27,368 nucleotides of DNA, taken from CAMCQY01 sp044370415. GTDB lineage: Bacteria; Planctomycetota; Planctomycetia; Pirellulales; UBA1268. The position numbers and the translations under genes are program-made. Numbering within the stretch: position 1 is the stretch's first letter; each line of letters starts with the position of its first letter. Below are positions 1 through 6,943 of the stretch, in pieces. The stretch spans positions 1-27,368 of the forward strand of contig JBILVO010000042.1 of NCBI GenBank assembly GCA_044370415.1, given 5' to 3'. The notes beneath the pieces are model-generated. The model did no database searches. It saw nothing but the letters and a program-made list of their open reading frames with translations, and was not told the DNA's origin.

Positions 1-4
1 GACC

Positions 5-74
5 GCACAGGGCTGGTCTGTCTGAGGGTAAATCCCTAACTTAAAAACTGGTATCGCACTGGGGGGCAGGTCAC
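5..74. repeat. 70-bp direct repeat, copy 1; insertion-sequence-like end
   Basis: This copy aligns without gaps to 1520-1589, with 52 of 70 bases identical. Its right edge reads GGGGGGCAGGTCA, so on the minus strand it starts TGACCTGCCCCCC. A TG...CA terminus with a C-rich start resembles ends of IS3-like elements; the family assignment is inference. The minus-strand TGA at this edge supplies the stop codon of the truncated recombinase next to it, which suggests the element inserted into that gene. Confidence 0.6.
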
Positions 75-601
75 TTGAGGTTCGCCGCGAGCCAATGCAG
101 GCTTTTTCCTTCGTTGCGCTTGATGTGGGCCGCATAGACGTGCTGGTACGCCGCGATCGTTGAAGCGTTCAGCGACTTCCGCCCTCGCCGCATCGAGAAC
201 AGGCCCGTCGTAATGGCGGCGACATATTTGTCCCATGCATCCTTTATCGTCGGGCCACCGCTGCCGAGCCGCCGACGGGGCAGGGCGGCCCTAGCCTTCG
301 GGTCAACTCTTAGCTGCTCACACTTTTTCCGAGCAGTCTCGAGTGGGACCGCGTTCGGCCCGAGAACCTCTCCTATCCGCTCCCGCACGACGCCGTTGCG
401 ACTCGGGTCACGCCCATACCTGTAGAAAACACCGCCGCGACCTCCGACCCGAACCTCAAGGTGCTTGCAGCCTTCGTCTCGCCAAGACCAGCGTCCGCCG
501 CGTTCGCCGACTAGCTTGCACGCTTCCCTGAGACGTTCCGGCGTGAACCGGAATGCCTTGCAGTCGAGCAGCGACCCTCCATCATTTGACGTCTTCGCCA
601 T
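71..601 (-). pseudogene. Tyrosine recombinase (phage-type integrase), N-terminal fragment
   Basis: The 176-residue product covers only the front half of a tyrosine integrase. Residues 1-100 look like an arm-type DNA-binding domain: a variable N-terminus, then a segment around VGGRGGVFYRYGRDP and a helix ending in 'ETARKKCEQLRVDP', which resembles the start of prophage-type integrases. Residues 115-176 look like the start of the SAM-like core-binding domain, with TIKDAWDKYV and STIAAYQHVYAAHIK. The catalytic domain with its R-H-R-Y residues is absent; whole family members usually run to about 350-450 residues. The reading frame ends in a TGA belonging to the insertion-like repeat at 5-74, so truncation by insertion is the simplest explanation. 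The start at 601 is the only ATG that keeps the N-terminal domain. It is probably non-functional as a recombinase, although the DNA-binding part could still be expressed. Confidence 0.7.
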
Positions 602-857
602 AGGTGGGTTCTCCTAAACTGGGTGACGTCTGGGTTACAACTGCCCGTCAAACGCCGTCAAAACGCCGAGACTTTTAGCGATTTAGGCCTAAGCCGCAGG
701 CGGAAAAGAGGCGTTTTTCAGTAGGCAAAAACAGCGTTTCTGCGGCCTGAATTATAGCGAAACAGGGCAGATCACCCCGGGCTATGACAGAGATGCGGCA
801 CGACATTTCCAGTGTCGCCGCTAGCCATTCGCTTACCCTCCAAACGCATGTTTTTTT

Positions 858-883
858 GACTCACCCTACCGCTGACCCTACCG
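858..883 (+). repeat. Inverted double motif, left arm
   Basis: This arm reads GACTCACCCTACCG followed by CTGACCCTACCG, so CACCCTACCG/GACCCTACCG appears twice in tandem. The reverse complement of 997-1023 begins with the identical 14 bases and continues with another CACCCTACCG, so the two blocks form a large inverted pair separated by 113 bp. The role is unknown; a recombinase or replication-protein binding site is possible given the integrase fragment nearby. Confidence 0.6.
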
Positions 884-996
884 CTTTCGGTTTCGGACCA
901 GAGTGACGCGGGCGAAAAAACTGCGTCCAGACTGAGCAAGTTTACCCACAACAGCGGGCCGCTGGAACCCCGGCCAGCCGGCCGCCAGCGTGGGGC

Positions 997-1023
997 CGGT
1001 AGGGTGAATCGGTAGGGTGAGTC
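997..1023 (-). repeat. Inverted double motif, right arm
   Basis: This arm reads CGGTAGGGTGA, then ATCGGTAGGGTGAGTC. It is the inverted partner of 858-883, with the outermost 14 bases matching perfectly after reverse complementation and the second motif copy offset by one base. The doubled motif within each arm is typical of multi-subunit protein binding sites rather than of a simple terminator hairpin. Confidence 0.6.
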
Positions 1024-1062
1024 GGCCGCGGCATCCACCAGCCCGCGGCCCCCTCGGGCGGC

Positions 1063-1161
1063 GCCGGTGTGCTGCCGGTGTGCTGCCGGTGTGCTGCCGG
1101 TGTGCTGCCGGTGTGCTGCCGGTGTGCTGCCGGTGTGCTGCCGGTGTGCTGCCGGTGTGCT
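1063..1161. repeat. 11-bp tandem repeat, nine exact copies
   Basis: The unit GCCGGTGTGCT is repeated nine times without any substitution, starting at 1063, 1074, 1085 and so on to 1151. Because 11 is not a multiple of three, the array cycles through all three frames and is open in several of them, giving spurious Cys/Val/Ala-rich open frames on the plus strand. The perfect identity of copies suggests recent expansion by slippage. Confidence 0.95.
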
Positions 1162-1269
1162 CGACGGCGGGCATCGTCGATGGGGCCGTCAGGTGGGCCG
1201 GTGCTGGGGCCGTTCAGGAGCCGGCCGGAGGCTTCGGGGGCGGAGACGGAGTGGCTGATTCACCGCCGA

Positions 1270-1395
1270 CCAGAAGTACTTGATGTCTTCGAGTTGCCAC
1301 GTGGGCTCAAAGCCGCGCTCGACGATGCGAAAATCATGGTGCTCATAGAAGATCCGTGCGACTCTATTGCACGCAAAGGCGTAAAGCCACAAGTT
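1270..1395 (-). pseudogene. GNAT-family N-acetyltransferase, C-terminal fragment
   Basis: Reading the minus strand, about 42 residues match the end of a GNAT acetyltransferase. LWLYAFACNRVARIFYEHH resembles the usual segment in which a helix (N-x-x-A-x-x-F-Y) leads into the last strand, and FRIVERGFEPTWQLEDI is like the final beta strands of this family. The acetyl-CoA binding loop (R/Q-x-x-G-x-G/A) and everything before it is missing. The open frame continues on both sides through unrelated sequence, so this is a leftover piece rather than a working gene. It lies between the tandem array and the second copy of the 70-bp repeat, in keeping with a mosaic of debris. Confidence 0.55.
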
Positions 1396-1519
1396 ACCGC
1401 GGGATTGGCCTGACGCCGTCCCGCCGGCTCCGTGCCGTCGGGCGTCTACCCCCATACACAGTCCTTCGGACGGTATAGCGCGTGCTTGTACTCGTACGTG
1501 CGCGTACGCGATGGCGGAT

Positions 1520-1589
1520 GCACAGGGCCGGTCTGTCGGAGGGCACACAACCAACTGAGAAACCGGCGTCATTCATGGGGGCAGGTCAC
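1520..1589. repeat. 70-bp direct repeat, copy 2; insertion-sequence-like end
   Basis: This is the second copy of the sequence at 5-74, in the same orientation. The first 24 bases differ at two positions and the last 13 (GGGGGCAGGTCAC) are identical. The two copies enclose the integrase fragment, the motif pair, the tandem array and the acetyltransferase fragment. Just downstream begins the leader of the desaturase gene. Confidence 0.6.
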
Positions 1590-1651
1590 CCCAGCGACTC
1601 CCCAAAGCCCCGGCCCACGACCGGGGGGAACACTTTTTGCCCTCGGCACTT

Positions 1652-2851
1652 ATGATGCCGTCCATGGATGCATTCTCGAACGACCTCATCGATCTGCAAA
1701 TCCGTCTCCGCCGATCCGTCGGGAAATCGGATTTGACATACATCCGCAACTGTGAACTCGCTGGCCGGGCCTGCACGGCTGTTGGCTTTGCCACCGCGTG
1801 GCTTTATCTCAACCCACTGTCGATCGTCCTGGTCGCCATCGGCCAGGTCGCCCGCTGGGGCATTGCGCATCACATCTTGCATCACGCGTTCGAGGGCATC
1901 GAAGGATGCCCACCGCGTTTTCGTGCGACATCGTTCGGCAAAGGCTGGCGTCGCCTGCTCGACTGGAACGAATGGATGCTGCCCGCTGCTTTTCAATACG
2001 AGCACAACGTTCACCACGTCTACACCGGCGAATATCAAGACCCCGACGTGGTCGAGGCCAATCTCGAGTTCCTCCGCACCAGTCCGCAGCCGAAATGGGT
2101 GAAATACGTCATGACGGCCGTCATCGCCCTCACGTGGCGATTGTCATACTATGCGCCCGGCACATTCATCCAGCTCCGCCGCCGGCAGCAAGGACAAAAG
2201 CCGACTCCGTACGAACTTCACAGCTTGCTGATGTTCGCGCACCTCTTCAGCCCATTTTCGAAAGAGGGTCTGCGATTCTGGAGACTCTGCATCCTGCCGA
2301 CGCTCACAACCCGCTTCGTGATGCTCCCCGCGGCGTTCCTGTTGATCAGTTCGCATGCCGCCTTGAATGTGCTCATCACGTTGATCGCCGCGGAACTGCT
2401 GACCAATGTCTATACGTTCGTTCTGATCGCCTCCAGCCATACCGGCGATGATATCTATCGCTTCAGCGAGCACTCGGCCGGCCGAGGCGGCTTCCACCGC
2501 CACCAAGTGTTGGGCACGATCAACTACAGCCGCGGGCCGGTCCTCCGCGATTTTCTTCATATGTGGATCAATTACCAGATCGAACACCACCTCTTTCCCA
2601 ACCTTCCTCCCAGTCAATATCCCAAGTGCGCCGCCGAGGTGCAGGCCATCTGCGAAAAGCACGGCGTGCCCTATCGCGCCGAACCTCTGCATCGTCGAAT
2701 GTGGCGCATGCTCGACATTGCCGTCGGCAACACCTCGATGCGCACGGACAACGACGCACGCAGTGACGCACATGCTCACGGGCACGCCGCGGTCGAACCG
2801 AAGCCAGCGTTTTCCGAAGCCTTCGAAGCCGCGACGCCTTCACCCGCGTAA
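1652..2851 (+). CDS. Membrane fatty acid desaturase
   Basis: This is a membrane-bound di-iron acyl-lipid or acyl-CoA desaturase, expected to insert a double bond into membrane fatty acids at the expense of O2 and a reductant. Three histidine clusters are visible: an early HHILHH, then HNVHH about 40 residues later, and near the end QIEHHLF. In the last box Gln replaces the usual first His, as in front-end (delta-5/6 type) desaturases; there is no fused cytochrome b5 domain. Hydrophobic segments lie before the first box and between boxes two and three. The C-terminal tail of about 40 residues is His/Ala-rich and probably variable. ATG codons occur at 1652, 1655 and 1664; an in-frame TTG at 1637 has a better purine tract (GGGGGGA) in front of it, so the start is uncertain. 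The gene sits alone between insertion-like ends. Confidence 0.85.
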   Translation: MMPSMDAFSNDLIDLQIRLRRSVGKSDLTYIRNCELAGRACTAVGFATAWLYLNPLSIVLVAIGQVARWGIAHHILHHAFEGIEGCPPRFRATSFGKGWRRLLDWNEWMLPAAFQYEHNVHHVYTGEYQDPDVVEANLEFLRTSPQPKWVKYVMTAVIALTWRLSYYAPGTFIQLRRRQQGQKPTPYELHSLLMFAHLFSPFSKEGLRFWRLCILPTLTTRFVMLPAAFLLISSHAALNVLITLIAAELLTNVYTFVLIASSHTGDDIYRFSEHSAGRGGFHRHQVLGTINYSRGPVLRDFLHMWINYQIEHHLFPNLPPSQYPKCAAEVQAICEKHGVPYRAEPLHRRMWRMLDIAVGNTSMRTDNDARSDAHAHGHAAVEPKPAFSEAFEAATPSPA

Positions 2852-3199
2852 TCGCAGTAGGTCGGAATGATCCGACGACGACTCCACGATGCGTCGCCCG
2901 CCCTCGCTGCAGATGCGTTCTGACTTGCCCCCCTTTAACGGCACCATGTCCGGAGAGAGACTCTGGGGACGCAGCGGCCCAGGGCAGGCAAGCAACGCCG
3001 CGCGACCACAGGGAGGCAAGAGGGAACAGCCTGACCAGATCCCGCCCCAGTCGCAAGCCGTACCCGCGCCACACAGGCACGGCGCGCACCACGCAGGCAA
3101 TGAATGGAGTCGCGTCAGCGGCTACGCATCCCCATGCGGGCTCTCCAGTCAATACATCAGGAAACTCACCTCAGGAAAATCTTCACCAAATCCAAATAT
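2852..3199. other. Intergenic stretch with a third insertion-like end
   Basis: No gene is evident. At 2921-2933 the plus strand reads TGACTTGCCCCCC, almost the same terminus as the minus-strand starts of the two 70-bp repeats, but in opposite orientation. The rest does not contain a recognisable transposase, so this may be an isolated end left by deletion. An open frame at 2889-3203 has no recognisable protein features. Confidence 0.4.
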
Positions 3200-3228
3200 T
3201 TGACAGCGGCTGTGCCTTCGGTTCTACA
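3200..3228 (+). promoter_or_regulatory. Possible sigma-70-type promoter of the secreted protein gene
   Basis: TTGACA at 3200-3205 is a full -35 match. After 17 bases comes TCTACA at 3223-3228, only a partial -10 match. The surroundings are AT-rich compared with most of the window. The predicted transcription start would fall at the left edge of the palindrome at 3236-3255. Confidence 0.35.
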
Positions 3229-3235
3229 CGCGACA

Positions 3236-3255
3236 TGGATAGATGAATCTATCCA
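3236..3255. promoter_or_regulatory. Perfect 9-bp-arm palindrome in the leader of the secreted protein gene
   Basis: TGGATAGAT, two spacer bases GA, then ATCTATCCA: both arms match exactly. It lies just after the candidate promoter and about 75 bases before the start codon. An operator for a dimeric repressor is the most natural reading; an mRNA hairpin is the alternative. Confidence 0.5.
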
Positions 3256-3330
3256 CACCGTTCGAGGTCTCTCGAAGAGAAGACCGAAGCGGAAGGGTGA
3301 TCCTGACTTCTTCAACGGTAAGGACGTGAG

Positions 3331-3786
3331 ATGAATTGCAGAAACGTTGTTTTGAGCCTCGCCGCCGTGGCGATGGTCGTCTTCGCAGTTGCCACTCCTG
3401 CAGAGGCGGGCGGAGGCCGCAGGGCAACCAGCGCGCCCAGAAGCTTCCAGACTGTTCGCGTGACTGGCGATCAAGGGGAAGGCAATCCTCCAAACATCGT
3501 GATTTTTGTCTCGACACCGGAACTCCTGTTATCCAACCAGGACAATTTCTATTACATCCGCAAGGGAGGCGCGTACGTGCCGAACGGGGTGACCCGGAAT
3601 TTCATCGTCCCTGTGGGCTCAGGCCGCGTGTACGTGGTGCCGAATACCGATCAGGAGTGGGCATTCGGCCCCGCGCAAAGCAGGACGTACACCGTCACGA
3701 AAGGCACGGTGAATGAGTATGTCGTGACACTGATCGAGGGGGACGTCAACAACCCGACGATCACTCCACAAGTTGTTATTGAATAG
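3331..3786 (+). CDS. Small secreted protein of unknown function
   Basis: The 151-residue product begins with a classical signal peptide: MNCRNVV, a hydrophobic core LSLAAVAMVVFAVA, then a probable signal peptidase I site near TPAEA-GG. The mature part of about 125 residues has no cysteine and alternates short hydrophobic and Thr/Asn/Gly-rich stretches, which suggests an all-beta fold. I do not recognise the family. GGTAAGGACGTGAG precedes the ATG, giving a usable ribosome binding site. The gene is monocistronic: a palindrome and candidate promoter lie upstream, and a strong hairpin terminator lies downstream at 3852-3901. Its base composition is less GC-rich than the large operons later in the window. 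Export to periplasm or outside is inferred from the signal peptide alone. Confidence 0.75.
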   Translation: MNCRNVVLSLAAVAMVVFAVATPAEAGGGRRATSAPRSFQTVRVTGDQGEGNPPNIVIFVSTPELLLSNQDNFYYIRKGGAYVPNGVTRNFIVPVGSGRVYVVPNTDQEWAFGPAQSRTYTVTKGTVNEYVVTLIEGDVNNPTITPQVVIE

Positions 3787-3851
3787 TGCCGACAGCGAGA
3801 TAGTCCGAACAGCCGTCGTTGGACCCACCAGCCGACATGTTCACGACGTCG

Positions 3852-3906
3852 AGCCGGGCAGAACGCTCTGATGCAGATCCTGCTGCATTCTGCCCGGCTC
3901 TTCTTC
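3852..3906 (+). terminator. Hairpin terminator after the secreted protein gene
   Basis: GAGCCGGGCAGAA (3852-3864) pairs perfectly with TTCTGCCCGGCTC (3889-3901). The 24-base loop contains a smaller TGCAG/CTGCA hairpin. The pyrimidine-rich tail TTCTTCGTTC follows. It lies about 65 bp after the stop codon. Confidence 0.7.
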
Positions 3907-4048
3907 GTTCTCTCTCCGAGCAGCCAGCTCGTGTCGCTGCCAGGTCGAGTGGTTCCTCCATTGCTGCCGGAAGTCGCCCGTGGTTTCCGGAATGACGACC
4001 GCTCGGATCATCAATACGATTCCCATTCCTGCAGTGACCGAAGACGCC

Positions 4049-4918
4049 ATGCAGTTCTGTTGGCACACCGCTCGCCGTTCGTCCCGTCGCGACGGCTTCT
4101 CGCTCGTGGAGTTGCTGGCCGTGATCGCTATTCTCGGCGTGATCGTTGGCATGCTCCTGCCGGCGGTGCAGCGGGCCCGTGAGTCGAGTCGTCGCATGGC
4201 CTGTGGCAATCAGGTCAAGAACATGGGCCTGGCGATCAGTATGTACGAGTCGGGTCGAAAGGCGTATCCGCCCGGCTGGGATGCCAGACCGTTGAGTGCG
4301 TCCCTGCCAGCCGGCACCGCCTTCGCGTGGTCGGCGTACGTCCTGCCTTACCTCGAGCAGTCCGCCATCTTCTCGCAGATCGATTTCAACAAGCGGTGGA
4401 ACGATGCCGGCGGAAATGCCGCGGTCGCCGATCACGACATACCGATCTACAAATGCCCAAGCAGCATGCTCCAGTTCCCCGGCAAGATGGATTATGGGGG
4501 GATCATGGGGCACTCGATTGTGCTGTCGAGCCACACTGACGTGATCGACAACGCCTGGAACAGCGGCATTCTCGTGGCCGTCAACAACCGTTCGATACCG
4601 ACGGTGCGGGCCGCATCGGTGACCGACGGCCTGAGCCACACGCTGCTCGTTGCCGAATCGGTCGACCGCAAGGGTTACAGCACGTCCGACCAGAATATCC
4701 GCTGGGCGTGGGGTGCCAACTCGTTTCCGCAGTGTGAGCCGGTCGTGAACGACTTCAATGTCGAGAATATCCGTAGTTACCACGATGGCGGTGCGCTTGG
4801 CGTGTGTGCCGACGGCAGCGTGATGTTTCTCAGCAACAGCCTGGATCGCGATATTCTGGCGGCACTCTGCACGCGCAACTGCGGGGAGCCGAACGCGCCT
4901 GCCGGAAACACTCCGTGA
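4049..4918 (+). CDS. DUF1559-domain protein with type II pseudopilin N-terminus
   Basis: The product carries a prepilin-like leader (RRDGFSLVELLAVIAILGVI), with the expected cleavage after Gly, a Glu five residues later and a hydrophobic helix. It continues with LLPAVQRARESSRR, the standard opening of the planctomycete DUF1559 family. Near the C-terminus YHDGGALGVCADGSVMF corresponds to the family's H-x-G-G...x-x-DGSV motif. These proteins are thought to be processed by a prepilin peptidase and to belong to envelope or extracellular structures; their exact role is not known. Planctomycete genomes carry many copies. ATG at 4049 puts a short basic stretch before the pilin segment; upstream in-frame starts at 3980 (GTG) and 3992 (ATG) would add about 20 residues and cannot be excluded. 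No good ribosome binding site distinguishes them. Confidence 0.85.
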   Translation: MQFCWHTARRSSRRDGFSLVELLAVIAILGVIVGMLLPAVQRARESSRRMACGNQVKNMGLAISMYESGRKAYPPGWDARPLSASLPAGTAFAWSAYVLPYLEQSAIFSQIDFNKRWNDAGGNAAVADHDIPIYKCPSSMLQFPGKMDYGGIMGHSIVLSSHTDVIDNAWNSGILVAVNNRSIPTVRAASVTDGLSHTLLVAESVDRKGYSTSDQNIRWAWGANSFPQCEPVVNDFNVENIRSYHDGGALGVCADGSVMFLSNSLDRDILAALCTRNCGEPNAPAGNTP

Positions 4919-5002
4919 GCCGGTTGTCGATGTGTCGGTAGCCCACACGATCGCGCCAGGCTGCCGGCGATCAAGGTGAACTGAGCGACCCCGCTTAAGG
5001 GG

Positions 5003-5443
5003 CTATCGCGGCGGCTCGACGAACCGCCGGCCCTCCTCGCCCGGCGGCGGATCCCAGAGCGGATTCACGCCGGGGGGCAGCGGATCGCAGCGCACATAGA
5101 GCCGCTCCGGCGGCGTCTGGAAATAGAGCAGCAGCGCCGGACAGAGCCAGTTCTCCATCCACTCACCGAGAACCTCGCCCTCGTACCAGTTGCCGCCGCC
5201 GGCATCCTCCCGCGCCCATCGACGCACGACGTCGTGGCCCTCGAAGGGCGCGTCGGAAAAGGTCAGCAGGAAGCCCTGCGCCGCGTGCGGAATCAGCTTG
5301 TGCGCAATGACGCGGCTGATCATCTCGCTCGTGCCCTCGACGAAGGCCTCCTCTTTGAGCCCCGTGCGGGCATCGTCGAACACCCAGCACTCGGTGCCCG
5401 GGTAGAGGTAGGGGTGCAGTGTCAGGATTCTCTGCGGGCTCAT
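5003..5443 (-). CDS. DUF6717-like protein
   Basis: The 146-residue protein resembles DUF6717: a start with H-P-Y-x-Y, then WVFDD followed by L-x-x-E-x-F-V-x-G, then LTFSDAPFEGH, GNWYEGEV and WLCPALLLYF-x-x-x-P-x-x-LYV. Family recognition is from memory of these motifs and is moderately sure; no biochemical function is known to me. The chosen ATG is preceded by GGAAGGAG at seven bases on the minus strand. Longer upstream readings run into the neighbouring gene in another frame and lack protein-like composition. It is cytoplasmic, with no signal peptide or membrane segment. It follows the 105-residue gene at 5497-5814 with a 53-bp gap and the same strong type of ribosome binding site, so the two are probably co-transcribed. 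The C-terminus is Pro-rich (NPLWDPPPGEEGRR). Confidence 0.75.
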   Translation of the reverse strand: MSPQRILTLHPYLYPGTECWVFDDARTGLKEEAFVEGTSEMISRVIAHKLIPHAAQGFLLTFSDAPFEGHDVVRRWAREDAGGGNWYEGEVLGEWMENWLCPALLLYFQTPPERLYVRCDPLPPGVNPLWDPPPGEEGRRFVEPPR

Positions 5444-5496
5444 GCGGATGCTCCTTCCGTTGGTGGCTGCCATTGTCTTTCTATTCCCGGCCAGGC

Positions 5497-5814
5497 TCAG
5501 CCCTCGTCGTAGAAGCGGGGGACGGCCGTGGCGCTCGTCTCGCACCGTGTGCGTTCCTTCTCCAGACCGAGCGACTCGTAGCACGCGGCGGCGGCACTCC
5601 ACGCCTCGATGGCCAGCAGGCCGAGCCCGGCCTGCTGGTAGGAGCCTGCGGCGGCAACGGAGAGCTTTGCCGCCCGCCGCCACTGTCGTGCGGCCGTGGC
5701 ACCGGCATCGATCGGCGTGGACGTGAGGCGTCGGCACTCCACGACCGTCGCGTCGGCAGATTCGATCAATCCGCGGCGATGCCGCAGTTCTCGTGCCAAG
5801 GAGTTCTTCTTCAT
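5497..5814 (-). CDS. Small hypothetical protein, 105 residues, Ala-rich helical
   Basis: I do not recognise this protein. It is predicted to be mostly helical: a basic N-terminal helix with MKKNSLARELRHRR, then three Ala-rich segments ending in AACYESLGLEKERTRCE. The C-terminal part resembles one or two TPR-like helix pairs (A-x-x-A-x-x-x-x-x-A-A-x-x-Y-E-x-L-G), but there are too few repeats to call a TPR domain. The start is well supported by GGAAGGAG eight bases before ATG on the minus strand; the open frame extends further upstream but without support. It precedes the DUF6717-like gene in a likely two-gene operon, so the two products may act together. No signal peptide is seen. Confidence 0.65.
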   Translation of the reverse strand: MKKNSLARELRHRRGLIESADATVVECRRLTSTPIDAGATAARQWRRAAKLSVAAAGSYQQAGLGLLAIEAWSAAAACYESLGLEKERTRCETSATAVPRFYDEG

Positions 5815-6023
5815 GGTTTCGTCTCCTTCCTGCAACGCGTGAGGGACAGGTATCCACGCGTCAGCGGATTGCTCCACAGGGGCGAAGCGATTCACCGGAA
5901 ACCATTTCCGGTGCGTATCCTCGGGCCCCATTGCTGAGAAACCGAAACCACCTGTGCTATCAGGTTGGTGCCGACGACCACATGGGCCAACGGACTCGAG
6001 ACGGATACTTCCTGAAAGTATAG

Positions 6024-6047
6024 CGCTCGCCACTCGATTGGCGAGCG
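6024..6047 (-). terminator. Hairpin downstream of the nuclease gene
   Basis: CGCTCGCC (6024-6031) pairs with GGCGAGCG (6040-6047) around an eight-base loop. It lies 58 bp beyond the stop of the minus-strand nuclease gene. In that direction the sequence after the hairpin is CTATACTTTC, only a weak U-tract. Confidence 0.45.
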
Positions 6048-6104
6048 TTCGGTGCGCGGGAAGTGCGTCATAGCAGGGCAACGCACGACGTCATCCGCGG
6101 CCAG

Positions 6105-6662
6105 TCACCGCGGCACCGGCTCGCGTTTGCGGTCTTTCTCGCCGGCCCGCCACGCCCACGGTGGCACCGGCTCACCGTCGGCCCACAGGCCGCTCTTCGC
6201 GGACCTGGCGTCGCGCTCGGCGGCAGCCAGCCCGGCATCCTTGCTGTAGCGGGTGTAGTGCCACGCCAGCCCCTCGGCCACGAGACGGTGGCCCAGATCG
6301 TCGCCCTCGATGTCCACGCTCGCAAGCACGCGGCCGTAGCGGTCCTTGCCATGCTCGTGGATCGTCGCCTCCTTGCCTTTCGCCAGCGCGGCCAGCCGAT
6401 CGCGGGCGACCCTACCGAACGGCTGGCCGAGCTCGGGCGCGTCGATGCCCTCGAGCCGCACCTTGTGCTGCGCGTTGCCCGCATCGAGGGCCGTCAGCGT
6501 GTCGCCGTCGTGGACGTTGACGACCCGCCAGCGGACAGGCTCTGCGGCACTCGCCGTCACGCCCGCCGCCGCCATCCCGGCCAAGACAGCGGACATCACG
6601 CGCAGGCCGCACGCCCCGCGACGCCGCCGATGGTTTTGAGGCCCGCCGCCGTTTGGATTCAT
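6105..6662 (-). CDS. Exported thermonuclease-like nuclease (SNase domain)
   Basis: This is a staphylococcal-nuclease-like enzyme that should hydrolyse DNA or RNA phosphodiester bonds with Ca2+. The family signatures are in order: VHDGDTL (residues 50-56), KVRLEGIDAPE (67-77, giving the catalytic Arg, the metal-binding Asp and the general-base Glu positions), and DRYGRVLA (107-114, second catalytic Arg). After these come LVAEGLAWHY and AERDARSAKSGLW, and the tail PPWAWR. Residues 20-40 form a hydrophobic signal peptide ending in ASAA-EP, so the protein is probably secreted or periplasmic. The first ATG gives a basic n-region of about 20 residues; ATG at residue 23 is a possible shorter start. 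Total 185 residues, normal for the family. It is monocistronic. Confidence 0.88.
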   Translation of the reverse strand: MNPNGGGPQNHRRRRGACGLRVMSAVLAGMAAAGVTASAAEPVRWRVVNVHDGDTLTALDAGNAQHKVRLEGIDAPELGQPFGRVARDRLAALAKGKEATIHEHGKDRYGRVLASVDIEGDDLGHRLVAEGLAWHYTRYSKDAGLAAAERDARSAKSGLWADGEPVPPWAWRAGEKDRKREPVPR

Positions 6663-6809
6663 GCCCCAGCCGCCATGATGATCCCCCGTGCCCCGTACCA
6701 GTTTCGCCCGTCACTATACCGCCAAACGAACATTCGCGGCCCGGGCTGCGTAGAGAGCACGTTCGCGTTTGTGGCCGCATACGCCGGCCACAGACGCCGA
6801 GCCGCTCCG

Positions 6810-6846
6810 CCCCGGCATGCGTCCCCTCGCAGCGCCGGGGTTTTTT
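6810..6846 (+). terminator. Orphan rho-independent terminator on the plus strand
   Basis: CCCCGGC (6810-6816) pairs with GCCGGGG (6834-6840) and is followed at once by six T residues (6841-6846). This is a well-formed terminator for plus-strand transcription, yet both flanking genes run on the minus strand. In the minus direction the hairpin is not followed by a T-tract. Confidence 0.6.
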
Positions 6847-6943
6847 GTTGGCACTGCTCGCGGCGCGGCTCGGTCAACACGACCAGCCGCCGCGGGGCCA
6901 GGTTCTTGGGCGGGCGGCGGCAGGCGTGGTTCGCTGCCTGCTA

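Larger units (their letters stand above)
602..1269. other. Gene-free stretch upstream of the integrase fragment
   Basis: I find no convincing gene here. The part from 602 to about 760 is more AT-rich than its surroundings and contains the near-repeats 'cgtcaaacgcc' and 'cgtcaaaacgcc' around 648-666. It is followed by the inverted GGTAGGGTGA-type motifs (858-883 and 997-1023) and the 11-bp tandem array (1063-1161). The open frames across the array are a product of its three-frame openness and do not look like proteins. Confidence 0.5.

Noticed and set aside
1063..1161. CRISPR array
   Set aside because: The repeat unit is 11 bp with no spacers and there are no cas genes, so it is a simple tandem repeat.
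1017..1413. Cys-rich repetitive peptides encoded across the tandem array
   Set aside because: The array is open in three frames because its unit is not a multiple of three; no ribosome binding site or flanking protein-like sequence.
2889..3203. A 104-residue plus-strand open frame after the desaturase
   Set aside because: It begins over an insertion-like end and has no ribosome binding site or recognisable protein features.
4919..5002. A terminator between the DUF1559 gene and the DUF6717-like gene
   Set aside because: CGACCCC...GGGGCTATCG around 4985-5010 gives only a weak, interrupted stem without a T-tract.
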